Below, piece after piece: positions 21,515 through 31,228 of a stretch of 64,000 nucleotides of DNA. This DNA comes from CS4-C045 sp963844115. Lineage in GTDB: Bacteria; Planctomycetota; Planctomycetia; Pirellulales; UBA7805. The stretch lies in contig CAWJNN010000006.1 of NCBI GenBank assembly GCA_963844115.1, forward strand, positions 14,417-78,416. The letters are read 5' to 3'. Made by a program: the position numbers and the translations under genes. The notes beneath the pieces were generated by a model. That model saw nothing but the letters and a program-made list of their open reading frames with translations, searched no databases and was not told where the DNA came from. Positions within the stretch are counted from its first letter, which is position 1, and each line of letters begins with the position of its first letter.

Positions 21515-22830
21515 ATGTCCCTGTTTGAGGCCAGCGAGCAGTCGAATGTGCGCAGCGTTCAGCCCCTGGCCGCGCGTATGCGGCCGGAGACTCTCGATGA
21601 ATTCGTTGGCCAGCAGCATTTTCTCGGCGAAGGAAAACTGTTGTGGCGTCTGATTCGAGCGAATCAGGTCGGTTCAGTCATCTTCTACGGACCGCCAGGT
21701 ACGGGAAAACCACCCTGGCGCATCTGCTGGCCACGGAAATGAACAGCCGCTTTCGGCAGTTGAGCGCAGTGACCAGCGGCGTCAAGGATTTACGAGCGCT
21801 GCTGACGGAAGCTCAGGATTGCGTCGCCGCCGAAGGTCAGCGAACGTTGCTGTTCGTCGACGAAATCCATCGCTTCAATCGCGCCCAGCAGGATGTTCTG
21901 CTTCCCGACGTCGAAAACGGCGTGGTCATCCTGGTCGGTGCGACCACTCAGAATCCGTTTTTCGCCATCAATAGCGCGCTGGTCAGTCGCAGTCGGATCT
22001 TTGAGTTCAAATCGTTGAGTGACGAAGATATCAAGACAGTGCTGCGACGGGCATTGGAAGATGCCAGCAGAGGGTTGGGCACCGAAGACGTCCAGCTGAC
22101 GGACGGGGCGCTCGATTTTCTCGCTCAGGCCAGCGACGGGGATGCGCGACGGGCCTTGGGGGCGCTGGAAACGGGTGTGCTATCCAGCGACCAGCGACCG
22201 CTGCAGTTCACGCGCGAACTGGCCGAAGAATCGGTACAACGGAAGAGCGTCGATTATGACGGGACCGGTGATTCGCACTACGATGTCGCGAGTGCTTTGA
22301 TCAAGAGCATCCGCGGCAGCGATCCCGATGCCGCGCTGTATTGGTTGGCTCGCATGCTGGAGGGGGGCGAGGACGTACGCTTCTTGACACGCCGCCTCGT
22401 GATCCTGGCCAGCGAAGACATCGGTAATGCCGACCCGCACGCACTACCGTTGGCCGTCGCCGCCATGCAGGCCTGTGAATTCGTTGGCCTGCCGGAATGC
22501 CAGTTAACGCTGGCCCATTGCTCGACCTATCTGGCCTGTGCTCCGAAATCGAATGCTGCCACCGTCGCCATCAGCGAGGCGCTCAGCGACGTCCGTGAAG
22601 GCCGCGTCCTTCCGGTACCGAATCACCTTCGCGACAAGCACTACCAGGGTGCCGCTCAACTCGGCCATGGCGAAGGATACACGTACTCGCATAACGAGGA
22701 AGATGGCATCGCCGCCCAGGACTATCTGGGAGTCGATCGCGAATATTACCGGCCCGTTGATCGCGGTTTCGAAAAAGAACTGGCCGGTCGACTCGAAAAA
22801 ATCCGAGCCAAACTCCGGAGCGGCAAGTGA
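21515..22830 (+). CDS. rarA: Replication-associated AAA+ ATPase RarA/MgsA, one base missing in Walker A
   Basis: Joining the two frames gives the 438-residue RarA of normal length. RarA acts at stalled replication forks with clamp and SSB. The Walker A is split: the text reads acgggaaaaccacc, where GTGKTTLA needs five A residues (run at 21706-21709), a classic one-base homopolymer loss. All other parts are intact: RPETLDEFVGQQH at the start, Walker B LLFVDEIHRFN, sensor VGATTQNPFF, arginine finger SRSRIF and the C-terminal tetramerisation domain with LASEDIGNADP. The ATG at 21515 follows the protease gene closely, so the two may share a transcript. Confidence 0.92.
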
Positions 22831-22850
22831 CGTTGGCAGGGCGGCCAGTG

Positions 22851-23078
<228 letters not shown>

Positions 23079-23217
23079 CGCCCCATCTTGCGTTTGGGCC
23101 GCGAAGTGACGCTTTTCTTCTCAGCGGCACATTATGCGCAGCGCATACAGCTAGGGGTGGTTGATCAACCGATGGATTTGCGCTTTATCCTGCGCATAAA
23201 TACGGAACGGTATCTGG

Positions 23218-24628
23218 ATGAACGAAATCCTTTTTCAATACCAAAAGATAAACCCGATGAATTGGGTTTATCTGTCGTCGCTGCTGACGATCGGGTTGTA
23301 TTTCAAATTCAGCCGATTTTGGAGCGTCCGCAACGTGGACCTGATCGGCCTGATCCTGTTTGCGCCCGGATTAGTGATGGTGGCGTTCGGTCGAAATCCG
23401 CCCATGGAGATGGCCGCGGAATCCGCGGTCGCCACGGAGCAGGCTGGTTTCGTCTGGTTGTTTGTGGTCGGTGGTCTGTTCTTGATCCGCATGTTGATGG
23501 ATTCAGCAATGGTGCGACGTCCGTTGCTGGAACCGAATTTGTCCGTCGGCGGCATGACGTTCATGGGCGTCTCGCTGTTGGTCTTTCTGATGGCGAACGT
23601 GGCCAACAGCCCGGCGACTGTCGTTGTTTCGCAGTTTGACGAGGAAGCGGCCAAGGCGGGCGACGATAACCCGTCGGATTCCAAACAGCAATCGTTGGAG
23701 GAGATCAGCGGACTTGCCAGGTACGGGCCCCGTAATCCGTTACTTGGGCTGTTGCCAACGATTTCGACGCAGACATTTTTCAGTTCGCCGAATTCTGAAC
23801 CGCCGCCGGACGTGATCACGGCCCATGACAGCCGCGTGATGGCCGCCGCCAAGTCGATCGCCATCTTGTCGCACTTGGCGATCGTCATCGGCATGATCGT
23901 GATCGGATATCAACATTTCGATAACGTCAAAACGGGCGTCGCGGCCGCCGTTTTGTATTTGTTGTTACCATATACGGCCGAGATGACAGGTAGCGTAGAT
24001 CATTCGCTGCCGGCCGCTATCCTGGTCTGGTCGATCGTGATGTATCGCCGGCCGTTGCTCGCCGGCCTTTGTCTTGGACTCGCCTGCGGTGTGATTTACT
24101 ACCCGCTGTTCTTGCTGCCGCTGTGGATCAGTTTTTACTGGCAGCGCAGGCTTACTGCGTTTTTGTACCGGCGTGTTATCGGCATTGCTGTTCTCAGTGG
24201 GTGTGCTGGCGATTTATGCCTACATGCGGCAGGAAGGTGCGTTTTTGACGGCGTTCTTCAGCGATGTTCAACAAATGTTGGGCCTCGCGGCGCCCAAGTT
24301 CAAATATCTTGAGGGCTTCTGGAGCTATGCCGATCCTTGGTACCGGGTGCCGGTGATCGCGACCTTTGTCGCTTTGGGCGGAAGCTTCGCGATCTGGCCC
24401 GGCCAGAAAAACCTCGGCACGTTACTCAGCGGCAGCGCCGCCATGATGCTAGGGGCCCAATTCTGGCATGCACACGACGGTGGGCTTTGCATGGCGTGGT
24501 ACCTCCCACTGCTATTGTTAACCGTCTTCCGACCAAACCTGGAAGATCGCGTCGCGCTGACGGTATTGGAGCAGGGCTGGTTACCACGTCGACGTGCCTT
24601 GTCGACCGGTTCCACCCGCGCCGCTTGA
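23218..24628 (+). CDS. Polytopic membrane protein, one frameshift
   Basis: Frames 23218 onward and up to 24628 join into 469 residues when one inserted base near 24150-24156 is removed (…QRRLLRFCTGVLSALLF). I count roughly nine to eleven hydrophobic segments. The first 120 residues (VYLSSLLTIGLYFKFSRFW, NVDLIGLILFAPGLV) and the later HSLPAAILVWSIVMYRRP and AGLCLGLACGVIYYPLF blocks look like a GT-C-type or GT87-like lipid-linked glycosyltransferase, but no catalytic motif is certain. A soluble loop of about 70 residues lies between segments 4 and 5. The following QueC-like gene starts 27 bases after its stop. Confidence 0.6.
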
Positions 24629-24654
24629 CCTTTTGCCGAATTGTGGTCCACGAC

Positions 24655-25377
24655 ATGATCAGCAAACCCCCCGACACGACGATCGGATTGTTGTTCAGCG
24701 GCGGGTTGGACAGTGCCATCATGCTGGGGCATCTGCTGGACTCCAGCCATCACGTGCAACCGTTTTATATTCGCTCGAATGTCTATTGGCAGCGCGAAGA
24801 GTTGTCGGCTGCCGTTCAACTGATTGACTCCTTGTCGCAACGGACATGGACGGACGGCGCCGAGGTTCGCCCGCTGGTAATTCTCGATCTGCCGCTGGAC
24901 GACCTGTACGGCGACCATTGGAGTATTAACGGACGGCGTACTCCGCAGGACGACACGCCCGACGAAGCCGTCTTCATGCCCGGCCGCAACCCGCTGCTGG
25001 TGATCAAGGCGGCGTTGTGGTGCGGTCTGAATCAGATCGACAGGCTCGCGCTGGCGCCGCTGGCCGCCAATCCGTTCGCCGATTCCAGCGATGCGTTCTT
25101 CTCCGCCTACGAATCGGCGCTGAACCGAGCGATCCCTGACGGCGATACCTGCCTGCCGGTTCGCCTCGTACGCCCTTTCGCCAGAATGACGAAACGCGAG
25201 GTCATGCAGTTAGGCGGCGACTTGCCCCTGCAATTTACCTTTTCCTGCATTCGCCCCTGCAACGGCTTGCACTGCGGACGATGCAACAAGTGTGCGGAAC
25301 GCCGATCGGCGTTCGCCGAAGCGGATCGCTCCGATCCCACGAAATACAAGTCGGGTCCCAGCGGACATACGATCTAG
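24655..25377 (+). CDS. QueC-like PP-loop enzyme (7-cyano-7-deazaguanine synthase family)
   Basis: A 240-residue PP-loop ATPase with the nucleotide motif LLFSGGLDSAIML, the VFMPGRNPLLVIKAA block that corresponds to QueC PGRN, and a C-terminal zinc site CIRPCNGLHCGRCNKC followed by AERR, as in QueC. QueC converts carboxy-deazaguanine to preQ0 in queuosine biosynthesis. However, the usual YGQRH segment after the first strand is replaced by YIRSNVYWQREEL, and no other queuosine gene is nearby, so it may act on a different substrate. I start at ATG 24655 rather than the longer antisense-like extension. Confidence 0.7.
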   Translation: MISKPPDTTIGLLFSGGLDSAIMLGHLLDSSHHVQPFYIRSNVYWQREELSAAVQLIDSLSQRTWTDGAEVRPLVILDLPLDDLYGDHWSINGRRTPQDDTPDEAVFMPGRNPLLVIKAALWCGLNQIDRLALAPLAANPFADSSDAFFSAYESALNRAIPDGDTCLPVRLVRPFARMTKREVMQLGGDLPLQFTFSCIRPCNGLHCGRCNKCAERRSAFAEADRSDPTKYKSGPSGHTI

Positions 25378-25422
25378 CCGCCGCTACGCTGAAAAACCGA
25401 CTGAATCTCCCGGATTATTCAC

Positions 25423-25491
25423 GTAGGGTGGGACAAGGTCGCCGCGGCGACTGCCGGCCCGCGATTTAGCCGTTTCCTTGTCCCACCCTAC
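25423..25491. repeat. Inverted repeat gtagggtgggacaagg
   Basis: A perfect 16-bp inverted repeat (25423-25438 with 25476-25491) encloses about 37 GC-rich bases. It follows the QueC-like gene by about 45 bases and could act as a transcription terminator in either direction, though no T tract follows. Sequences of the form tagggtgggac…gtcccaccct are common dispersed elements in planctomycete genomes. Confidence 0.8.
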
Positions 25492-25544
25492 ATCAGGCGA
25501 TGATTGATCCGGGATGGCGCAGAGTGAAACGGCGTAGTTTTCTA

Positions 25545-25746
25545 AACGTGTTTTAAAATGACAAAACCCTCCCTTCGGGAGGGTCGGACGCCGACCACCG
25601 CTACGCGGCGGTGCCCGCGGCCGGGGAGGGCTGACCGCTCGATGCCGCCAAACCTCGCTAAATCAGTGGTCGCCCTCCCCGCTCGTTCCTCGCGACCCTC
25701 CCGGAGGAGGGTGAAACACGCTTGCTCTCGACTTTTAAAACACGTT
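25545..25746. mobile_element. MITE-like element with 14-bp terminal inverted repeats
   Basis: AACGTGTTTTAAAA at 25545-25558 is matched perfectly by TTTTAAAACACGTT at 25733-25746. The 202-bp interior is GC-rich and contains further hairpins (ccctcccttcgggaggg, ccgctacgcgg, ccctcccggaggaggg) but no coding frame. AT-rich ends on a GC-rich, non-coding, hairpin-filled body fit a miniature inverted-repeat element. I cannot see an unambiguous target-site duplication. Confidence 0.65.
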
Positions 25747-25823
25747 CTAAGCGTGAGTTGATGTGTGTAATGGAGCCTTAGTCAAACAACACTCAGCACG
25801 CGAATGACGCGAATAAGTTTTCT

Positions 25824-26288
25824 TCACTTCCGCACGCTGTCCCGCTTCCCGCATCCCGTGCAGACCATGGCGTAGCGTCGAATGCCGGATCCAGTCGACA
25901 GTTTCATGACCAGTGGCGCTCCGCAACGCTCGCAATAGTCGACTTCGGGCGGCCCGTCGCCCCGTTCGTCCGCTTGTTGGCAGGGGGCACAAAGCGTCGC
26001 GTTGGGCAAGGCTTCCAGTCGCTCGACGGGGATCGGCTTGCGACACATCTGGCACAAGCGGGCCGCCGGCCAGTCGTCCCCCGAATCGGGTTCGGCAAAC
26101 GTCAGTCCCTGATTTAGACAACCGGGACAAACAAGCCGGGGCAGGGCAGCTCGCAGCAGTTCCAGCATGATCTCCGGCTCCGGCTGGCGGTCACGACGCA
26201 ACATGCCAACGGACAGCAACCACTGCGCGACCCGATCCTGATCGCACAGCTCGCTCCAACCACACTGACTGCACTGCAATTCAACCAA
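25824..26288 (-). CDS. Multi-zinc-ribbon protein, DksA/TraR-like
   Basis: A 154-residue protein with four cysteine pairs: CSQCGW at residues 6-10, CPGC near 54, CQMCRKPIP and CAPC near 79-99, and CERCGAPL with CTGCGKRD near the end. The CRKPIPVERLEALPNATLC block is the DksA/TraR C4 zinc-finger signature, but the rest of DksA (the coiled coil with the DxxDxA tip) is absent. It is therefore likely a nucleic-acid or protein-binding zinc protein rather than a true RNA-polymerase effector. The final codons are built from heptamer-like cgggatg, cgggaag and cgggaca words. It is transcribed alone. Confidence 0.65.
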   Translation of the reverse strand: MVELQCSQCGWSELCDQDRVAQWLLSVGMLRRDRQPEPEIMLELLRAALPRLVCPGCLNQGLTFAEPDSGDDWPAARLCQMCRKPIPVERLEALPNATLCAPCQQADERGDGPPEVDYCERCGAPLVMKLSTGSGIRRYAMVCTGCGKRDSVRK

Positions 26289-26446
26289 ATCTGGTCCCCA
26301 TTGAATCAGTCACACTTGCCGAAGAACATCGAACCTCAACACGCCCACCGGCACTTCAATCAATCGCACTTCATGATATCCTGTGAAAAGGCCAAGACCA
26401 GCTCCATGGAGGGAAGCAACGAGGGAAGCAACCGTCGGAGTTTGGC

Positions 26447-26725
26447 ATGATCGAAATGTTCTGCTTTGCCATCACGCTGATTTGCCGACCCGCGTTCGCC
26501 CGTTACTGGGTGTGGCTCCCGGTGGCGGTGGGCGTATTGGAATTGGGCGAAAACGTATTGCTGGCGTACCTGGCCTGGACCGGCGGTGTCGTAGCCGGCG
26601 GACTGGCCGGCGTCGCGGCATGTTTTACATTCACCAAGTGGACACTGGCTGCCGTATCGCTGATCGGACTGTTGCTGAGCCTGGCGCGGCGGATGGTGGC
26701 AAAATCGTCGCCGGCACGCGATTGA
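26447..26725 (+). CDS. Possible small membrane protein (about 92 aa)
   Basis: An ATG frame with three hydrophobic segments (VWLPVAVGVLELGENVLLA, VVAGGLAGVAACFTFTKW, LAAVSLIGLLLSLARR). The pattern with LELGEN inside a TM segment resembles the C-terminal half of four-helix bacterial membrane proteins, so an N-terminal part may be missing. No Shine-Dalgarno is evident. Function unknown. Confidence 0.35.
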   Translation: MIEMFCFAITLICRPAFARYWVWLPVAVGVLELGENVLLAYLAWTGGVVAGGLAGVAACFTFTKWTLAAVSLIGLLLSLARRMVAKSSPARD

Positions 26726-26839
26726 CGGTTGCTCGACGATGGGACATAACCGTTCAGTTCCCTTCTCCAGATCCGCTGCATCCTTTACGCTGACGTCACG
26801 TAGACTGGAGAATAGGCCGCCTGGCCGGTCGGTAGGAGA

Positions 26840-27283
26840 GTGGTTGGCTTCAGATGGAGTGTTGCCGTGCCGAAAGAGAGCGCTGCAATCCCGTATCCCG
26901 TGATTTTCTTTGACGGTGCGTGCGTCGTCTGCAATCGATTTGTGCGCCGCATCATGCGGGCAGACAAGGGCGACGTTTTTTCTTTCGCTTCGCTGCAAGG
27001 CGAAACGGCCAGGGCAGTGCTTGATCAGCTGCCCACCGACCCGAAAGAGTGGACGATGATCTACGTCGACAGTCGAGGTCGATTCGAGCAGTCGGATGCG
27101 GTCATCGAAATCTACCGCAGGCTGGGTGGATTCTGGTCGCTCTTCTGCGTTTTGAAAATCGTGCCGCGCGTCATTCGCAATTGGGCGTACCGTTTCTTTG
27201 CTCGCCATCGCTACCGATGGTTCGGACAACTGGAAACCTGCTCCGTCCCGTCTCCGGAGGATCGGAAACGTTTTCTGCCGTAA
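26840..27283 (+). CDS. DCC-family thiol-disulfide oxidoreductase-like protein (DUF393)
   Basis: Up to 147 residues. The signature VIFFDGACVVCNRFVRRIM (DGxCxxCN) defines the DCC family, which has a thioredoxin-like fold and a CxxC pair. SFASLQGETA and WTMIYVDSRGRFEQSDAVIEI match the conserved middle. Members are small cytoplasmic proteins with poorly defined redox roles. The first GTG (26840) lies too close to the aggag for normal spacing, and a GTG at 26867 just before PKESAA is an alternative start. The leader codons include two heptamer-like words, cccgtat and cccgtga. Confidence 0.78.
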   Translation: MVGFRWSVAVPKESAAIPYPVIFFDGACVVCNRFVRRIMRADKGDVFSFASLQGETARAVLDQLPTDPKEWTMIYVDSRGRFEQSDAVIEIYRRLGGFWSLFCVLKIVPRVIRNWAYRFFARHRYRWFGQLETCSVPSPEDRKRFLP

Positions 27284-27440
27284 ACGCCGCTCGTCAATTT
27301 GAAACTTGACCCCAACGAACCTCAGTAGGATATTGAAGGAGTCTTTTTTCGGCGTACCGGGTATCCGCAGACTGCTTGCGTTGGTCGCAACCGCTCTTGC
27401 GGACACTTTGTCCGCCAGAGTTTACGTTAGGCGATCAGCA

Positions 27441-28037
27441 ATGTGCATAGCTTCTCACAATCTAAGAGGCAGACACGTTGCGGCCTTGATCAGTGCTTCA
27501 CTTCTTGCGGTAGGATTGGCACTTCGAGCCGTATTCCCCGTCCACATAGGTGGACCGATCTCCTTCGGCGGCGCCGACTCATATTCGCTTGATTACGGCT
27601 GGCCGATGACATACATGGGCAAGTCGATACTTAGTCCAGGCGATTCGGCTATCAGCTTAGTCTCCTTTCTTGATCCGCCCACACCATGGTCTAAAACTTT
27701 ACGAACGTGGTACGTGATAGGGCTTATTTGCGATTTGTTGATGGCCATTGTTTCCGTTGTGTCATTCGCTTGGCTAGTCAGCTTTTATCGTCAACATCGT
27801 CCGGGTATTCGCATTTCGTTACGGCTACTGCTTTTGATGGTAACGATCTTATCCGTCACATTTGCTATCTGCATCCGCCGAGCGGATAGTTCGGATACAG
27901 CTAGTTGGTACATAATCTGCCAGGTACTACTTTACGTGCCGGTGGGCGTTGGCATCTTGGCTTCCTTGTCTGCGTTATTTTGTTGCGTGTCTGTTCCTTT
28001 TCGACATTTCACAACGAGACGGGCGCGTGCCGTCTAA
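27441..28037 (+). CDS. Hypothetical membrane protein
   Basis: About 198 residues from ATG 27441. Segments: AALISASLLAVGLALRAVF near the N-terminus, a polar region of about 70 residues, then three TM segments, the second with ISLRLLLLMVTILSVTFAI. The phrase SLRxLLLxVTxLxV is a common marker in small planctomycete membrane proteins of unknown role. Codon usage is visibly AT-richer than in the neighbouring housekeeping genes. A longer frame opens at 27306 but adds nothing recognisable. Confidence 0.5.
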   Translation: MCIASHNLRGRHVAALISASLLAVGLALRAVFPVHIGGPISFGGADSYSLDYGWPMTYMGKSILSPGDSAISLVSFLDPPTPWSKTLRTWYVIGLICDLLMAIVSVVSFAWLVSFYRQHRPGIRISLRLLLLMVTILSVTFAICIRRADSSDTASWYIICQVLLYVPVGVGILASLSALFCCVSVPFRHFTTRRARAV

Positions 28038-28238
28038 CAATGCATTGCGGCATGGTTCCGGCTTCGCCGGAATCGCCTTCGATGTTTGGGCAACGGGCGG
28101 CGATTCCTCACACTGATTGGTGATTCAAACTTGTGGCGTGTCGCTACGGCGTCGACAGACAATCTAACCGTTGGCGGTTTAGCGTAAGGCGTGCCACGCA
28201 CGAGATTTCCATTACATACGCTGTTTTTGGCTGTTAGC

Positions 28239-31228
28239 CTAATAGCTGCTCTTACCGAACTTGTATGTGAAGTGAGCGTTGTCGTAACTGCCAAATAGAT
28301 GATCGGCAGCCTTCTGCTGATGTGATTTTCCGAAATGCTTTAGGTGCTGGCGGTACTTCGAAAAATCGGCAATGCGGCTGTGGCCATCGGCCCTTTTTCC
28401 TAATGACTCTCCAGCGGAAGCGTAGTAACGGGTCCAAATATTGGCCTGGTAACCCTTGACGGTGTGGCTCACCGTCGCACGGCCTAACTTGGCATAGACT
28501 TGATCTACGATGTTGCCATGAGCCGATTCATGCTGGATGTTTGCTTTTTCGGCTTTCTTGACCTGATGGTGTTCGGATTGCTTAAACGTTGTCTTGAATG
28601 GTTTTAACACATTGTGCTTGCTGAATTTCTGCAATGACTTTTTAAGTGACGAAAGCGGTTGGGTGTGACTATCGTGCGGCGTTTTCAATTTTGTGGTTTT
28701 CGATTGTGATGTGTCATGCGATCCGGTAGATGAGGAATACAGTGACTTCGGCTTCTTCGCGCCAAGGTCGTGCTGAGCGTTGTAGAGATTTCCTTTGCTG
28801 AAAGATCCGGTTTTGAATTGGCTTTTAAGGTAAGCCAGTTGCTTTGAAACGCGATTCTTTATTTTCGAAAATCGAGATTTGGTACGCTCGGTGTTTTTTG
28901 CGGCAACGACCTTGACTAGATGGTCTTCCACCTCCCCATCGACAGCCTCACCCGTTGGGCCGAGGCCGGATTGACTACTGACGCGCAGTCGGAGGAAAGT
29001 TTCGCCGGCTACCGCGTCGCCAGGGGCCGTGCCCATCACCCCGAGGCATCTTGGCGTAACCGCTCGTCGCGAACGCCATATCCGCGGTAATTTGCTCACC
29101 CGTGTCGTTCCAGTCGCCGTCTTGATTCCAGTCGATGAAGGCCGACAACAGCCCTTCGCCGTGGACGTTTACTGCCCCTTTGAAATGTTCACCGGCCTTA
29201 ATGCCTTCGTGACTTCCGTACTTGCTGCCGATCTGCCACAAGCCATCTTCGTCATCCACATCCGCCTGGTCGTCACCCAACGCCTGCGAACTCGGCTGCC
29301 CGTTGGGCTCGATATCAGGTCGAGTGCGACCAAGATACGGGCCCTCGTCGACCACAACATGCCGCGCGCCTTCAGGAAGGCTGGTCGGGTAAGGGTCTGG
29401 AGCGTCGCCAAAGTCGAAGTGCTGATCCGGCGTCTCCAGGGCGATCCCGACCGAAAATTCTGATGTGTCGGTCGGGTTGTCGCTCTCTATCCTTGTTGCC
29501 GTCGCGGTAATGAATTGGTCGTTCGAGATGCCAACCGAAAGGACGGCAACAAACGAGCCGTCGCCGTTGACAGTCACGAGGGTGTCGCCCAGGAAAGTTT
29601 CCCCCTCGCCGTTGCCCGACGGATCAAGCGACGCGTTGGCAAAGAACTCAACGCGGTAATCGCCAGGCTGCGTATCTAGCAAGCCGGAAATCGTCGTCGT
29701 TCCACCGTCGGAACTGGCGCTGGTCAGCACAGGGAAATTCTGCAGGTTGTTAGGCCCAGTGTCCAAATCGCCAGGGTCATTTGCGGTCACACCGCTGGCC
29801 GGATCGCCATCATCGATCAGATTAATCCCTAATGCGCTATTGGAATGAATCGAATTGGCGAGAATGGGGTTGTTGGTGCCGTCCTGGACTTCGACGCCGG
29901 CACCCTCTGGGTCGTCGACGCCGCTAAAAGCAATCACATTGCCCGGCACCCGGCTCGCTGCCGCCGATCAGGTTGTCCGGAGAGTCGATTTCGACGCCGT
30001 TGTCACCGTTGCCAAGGGGCAACTGCCCCGTGATGTCCGTGCCGATGAAGTTACCTTGCACAACATTGCCTGTCGCGCCGTCTTCAATGTCGATGCCATC
30101 GCTTTCATTGCCGGAAATAACGTTCCGCGCGGCGGGCGTGGTTCCGCCGATCGTCGTGTTGACACCTCCTTGCACGACCACGCCGTCGGACAAATTCCCT
30201 ACACTGGCCGTCCCCGTCCGATCGGTGCCGATCAGGTTGCCTTGAACGACGTTGTTCACCGCTTCACCGGGAATGTCGATCCCGCCGTCGACCTCGACGC
30301 CGTCGTCGTCATTACCGCTGATCAGGTTGCCCGCGCCGTTAGCGGTGCCACCGACCAGGTTATTGGACGAGCTATTGATATCGACCCCGTCGTCGTTATT
30401 GAGAATCGCCCCCGTACCGGCGGCGTTGACTCCAACGTAGTTGCCCTGGACGACGTTGCCTGACGTGCCTGATCCCAAAAAGGCAATTCCATCGCCGTCG
30501 CGCTCCGACTCGCCGGACGTTCCTTCATTACCCGATACAAGGTTGCGATCGGCGGCCGTCAGTCCGCCGATGGTGTTGCCCGTCGAATTCAGCACCACGA
30601 TACCTGTTCCGCCGTTGCCGGCAGCGGACATGCCAGTGACGTCCGTGCCAACGAAATTACCCGCGATCGTGTGCCCAGCTCCGCCGTTTAGCTCGATTCC
30701 GTCTCCGTCGAACCGGTTGATGACCAGTCCGCGCACGGTCGATCCGCCAGCCGAGATGGCCAACCCGTCGGCGCTCGCCCCGGCCAGGCTGCCGTCAATT
30801 TCGATCTGCATCACGGCATTGATCGGCTGATTCAACGGATTCGTGTTTGCGGCTGCCCCTGTTTGAGTAAAGCCGTCGATGATCACGGCGTCGGTGATTT
30901 CTGGCAACGCCGACAACGGCTGAATCGTGTGGGGTCCGGCATCGGGGATGTCAAAATGGATCTCGTCCGGACCGCCGGCGTTGACCGTCATGTTGGCTGC
31001 GATGATCGCCTCACGCAGTGAGATAAGGTCGTCAGCACCCGGCATATTCATGAGGGCCGTAATCGTCGATGTATCGCCGTCGTTTACGTCGGATGTCGTG
31101 TTGACGGTAACGGTCGCCAAGAGCCGACGGTCTTCCAGCGGCTCGAAGAGGAGACTTCGTTTGTGGCGTAGCTTACGAGATCGGGTTCTGGAGTGTTTGG
31201 AAACCTTTCCTGAGCGTCGAGATTTCAT
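28239..31228 (-). CDS. Exported beta-helix/GEVED surface protein with basic tail, two frameshifts
   Basis: Removing two inserted bases (a G in the run at 29942-29944 and one near 29036-29046) gives one 995-residue protein. The N-terminus KSRRSGKVSKHSRTRSRKLR plus FEPLEDRRLLA is the planctomycete LEPR-XLL-type export region. LISLREAIIAAN is a CSLREA motif, followed by about 350 residues of right-handed beta-helix repeats of the form NVVQGNYVGVNAAG. Next comes a GEVED domain (FDFGDAPDPYPT … DDEDGLW … DGEVEDHLV). The last roughly 190 residues are unusual: rich in Lys, Ser, His and Gln, AT-rich in codon use, and containing HESAH. Probably cell-surface or secreted. Start chosen at the ATG with aaagg upstream. 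Confidence 0.72.

Noticed and set aside
25836..25862. Three heptamer-like words (cccgctt, cccgcat, cccgtgc) at the end of the zinc-ribbon gene
   Set aside because: They encode the conserved CTGCGKRD zinc-binding residues, so codon constraint explains them better than a repeat insertion.
28031..28238. Possible integron attC site (gtctaac overlapping the stop codon, followed by aatgcattg)
   Set aside because: The left box fits RYYYAAC, but no matching GTTRRRY box lies at a normal distance and no integrase is in the window. The nearest candidate, gttagcc about 200 bases away, breaks the consensus.
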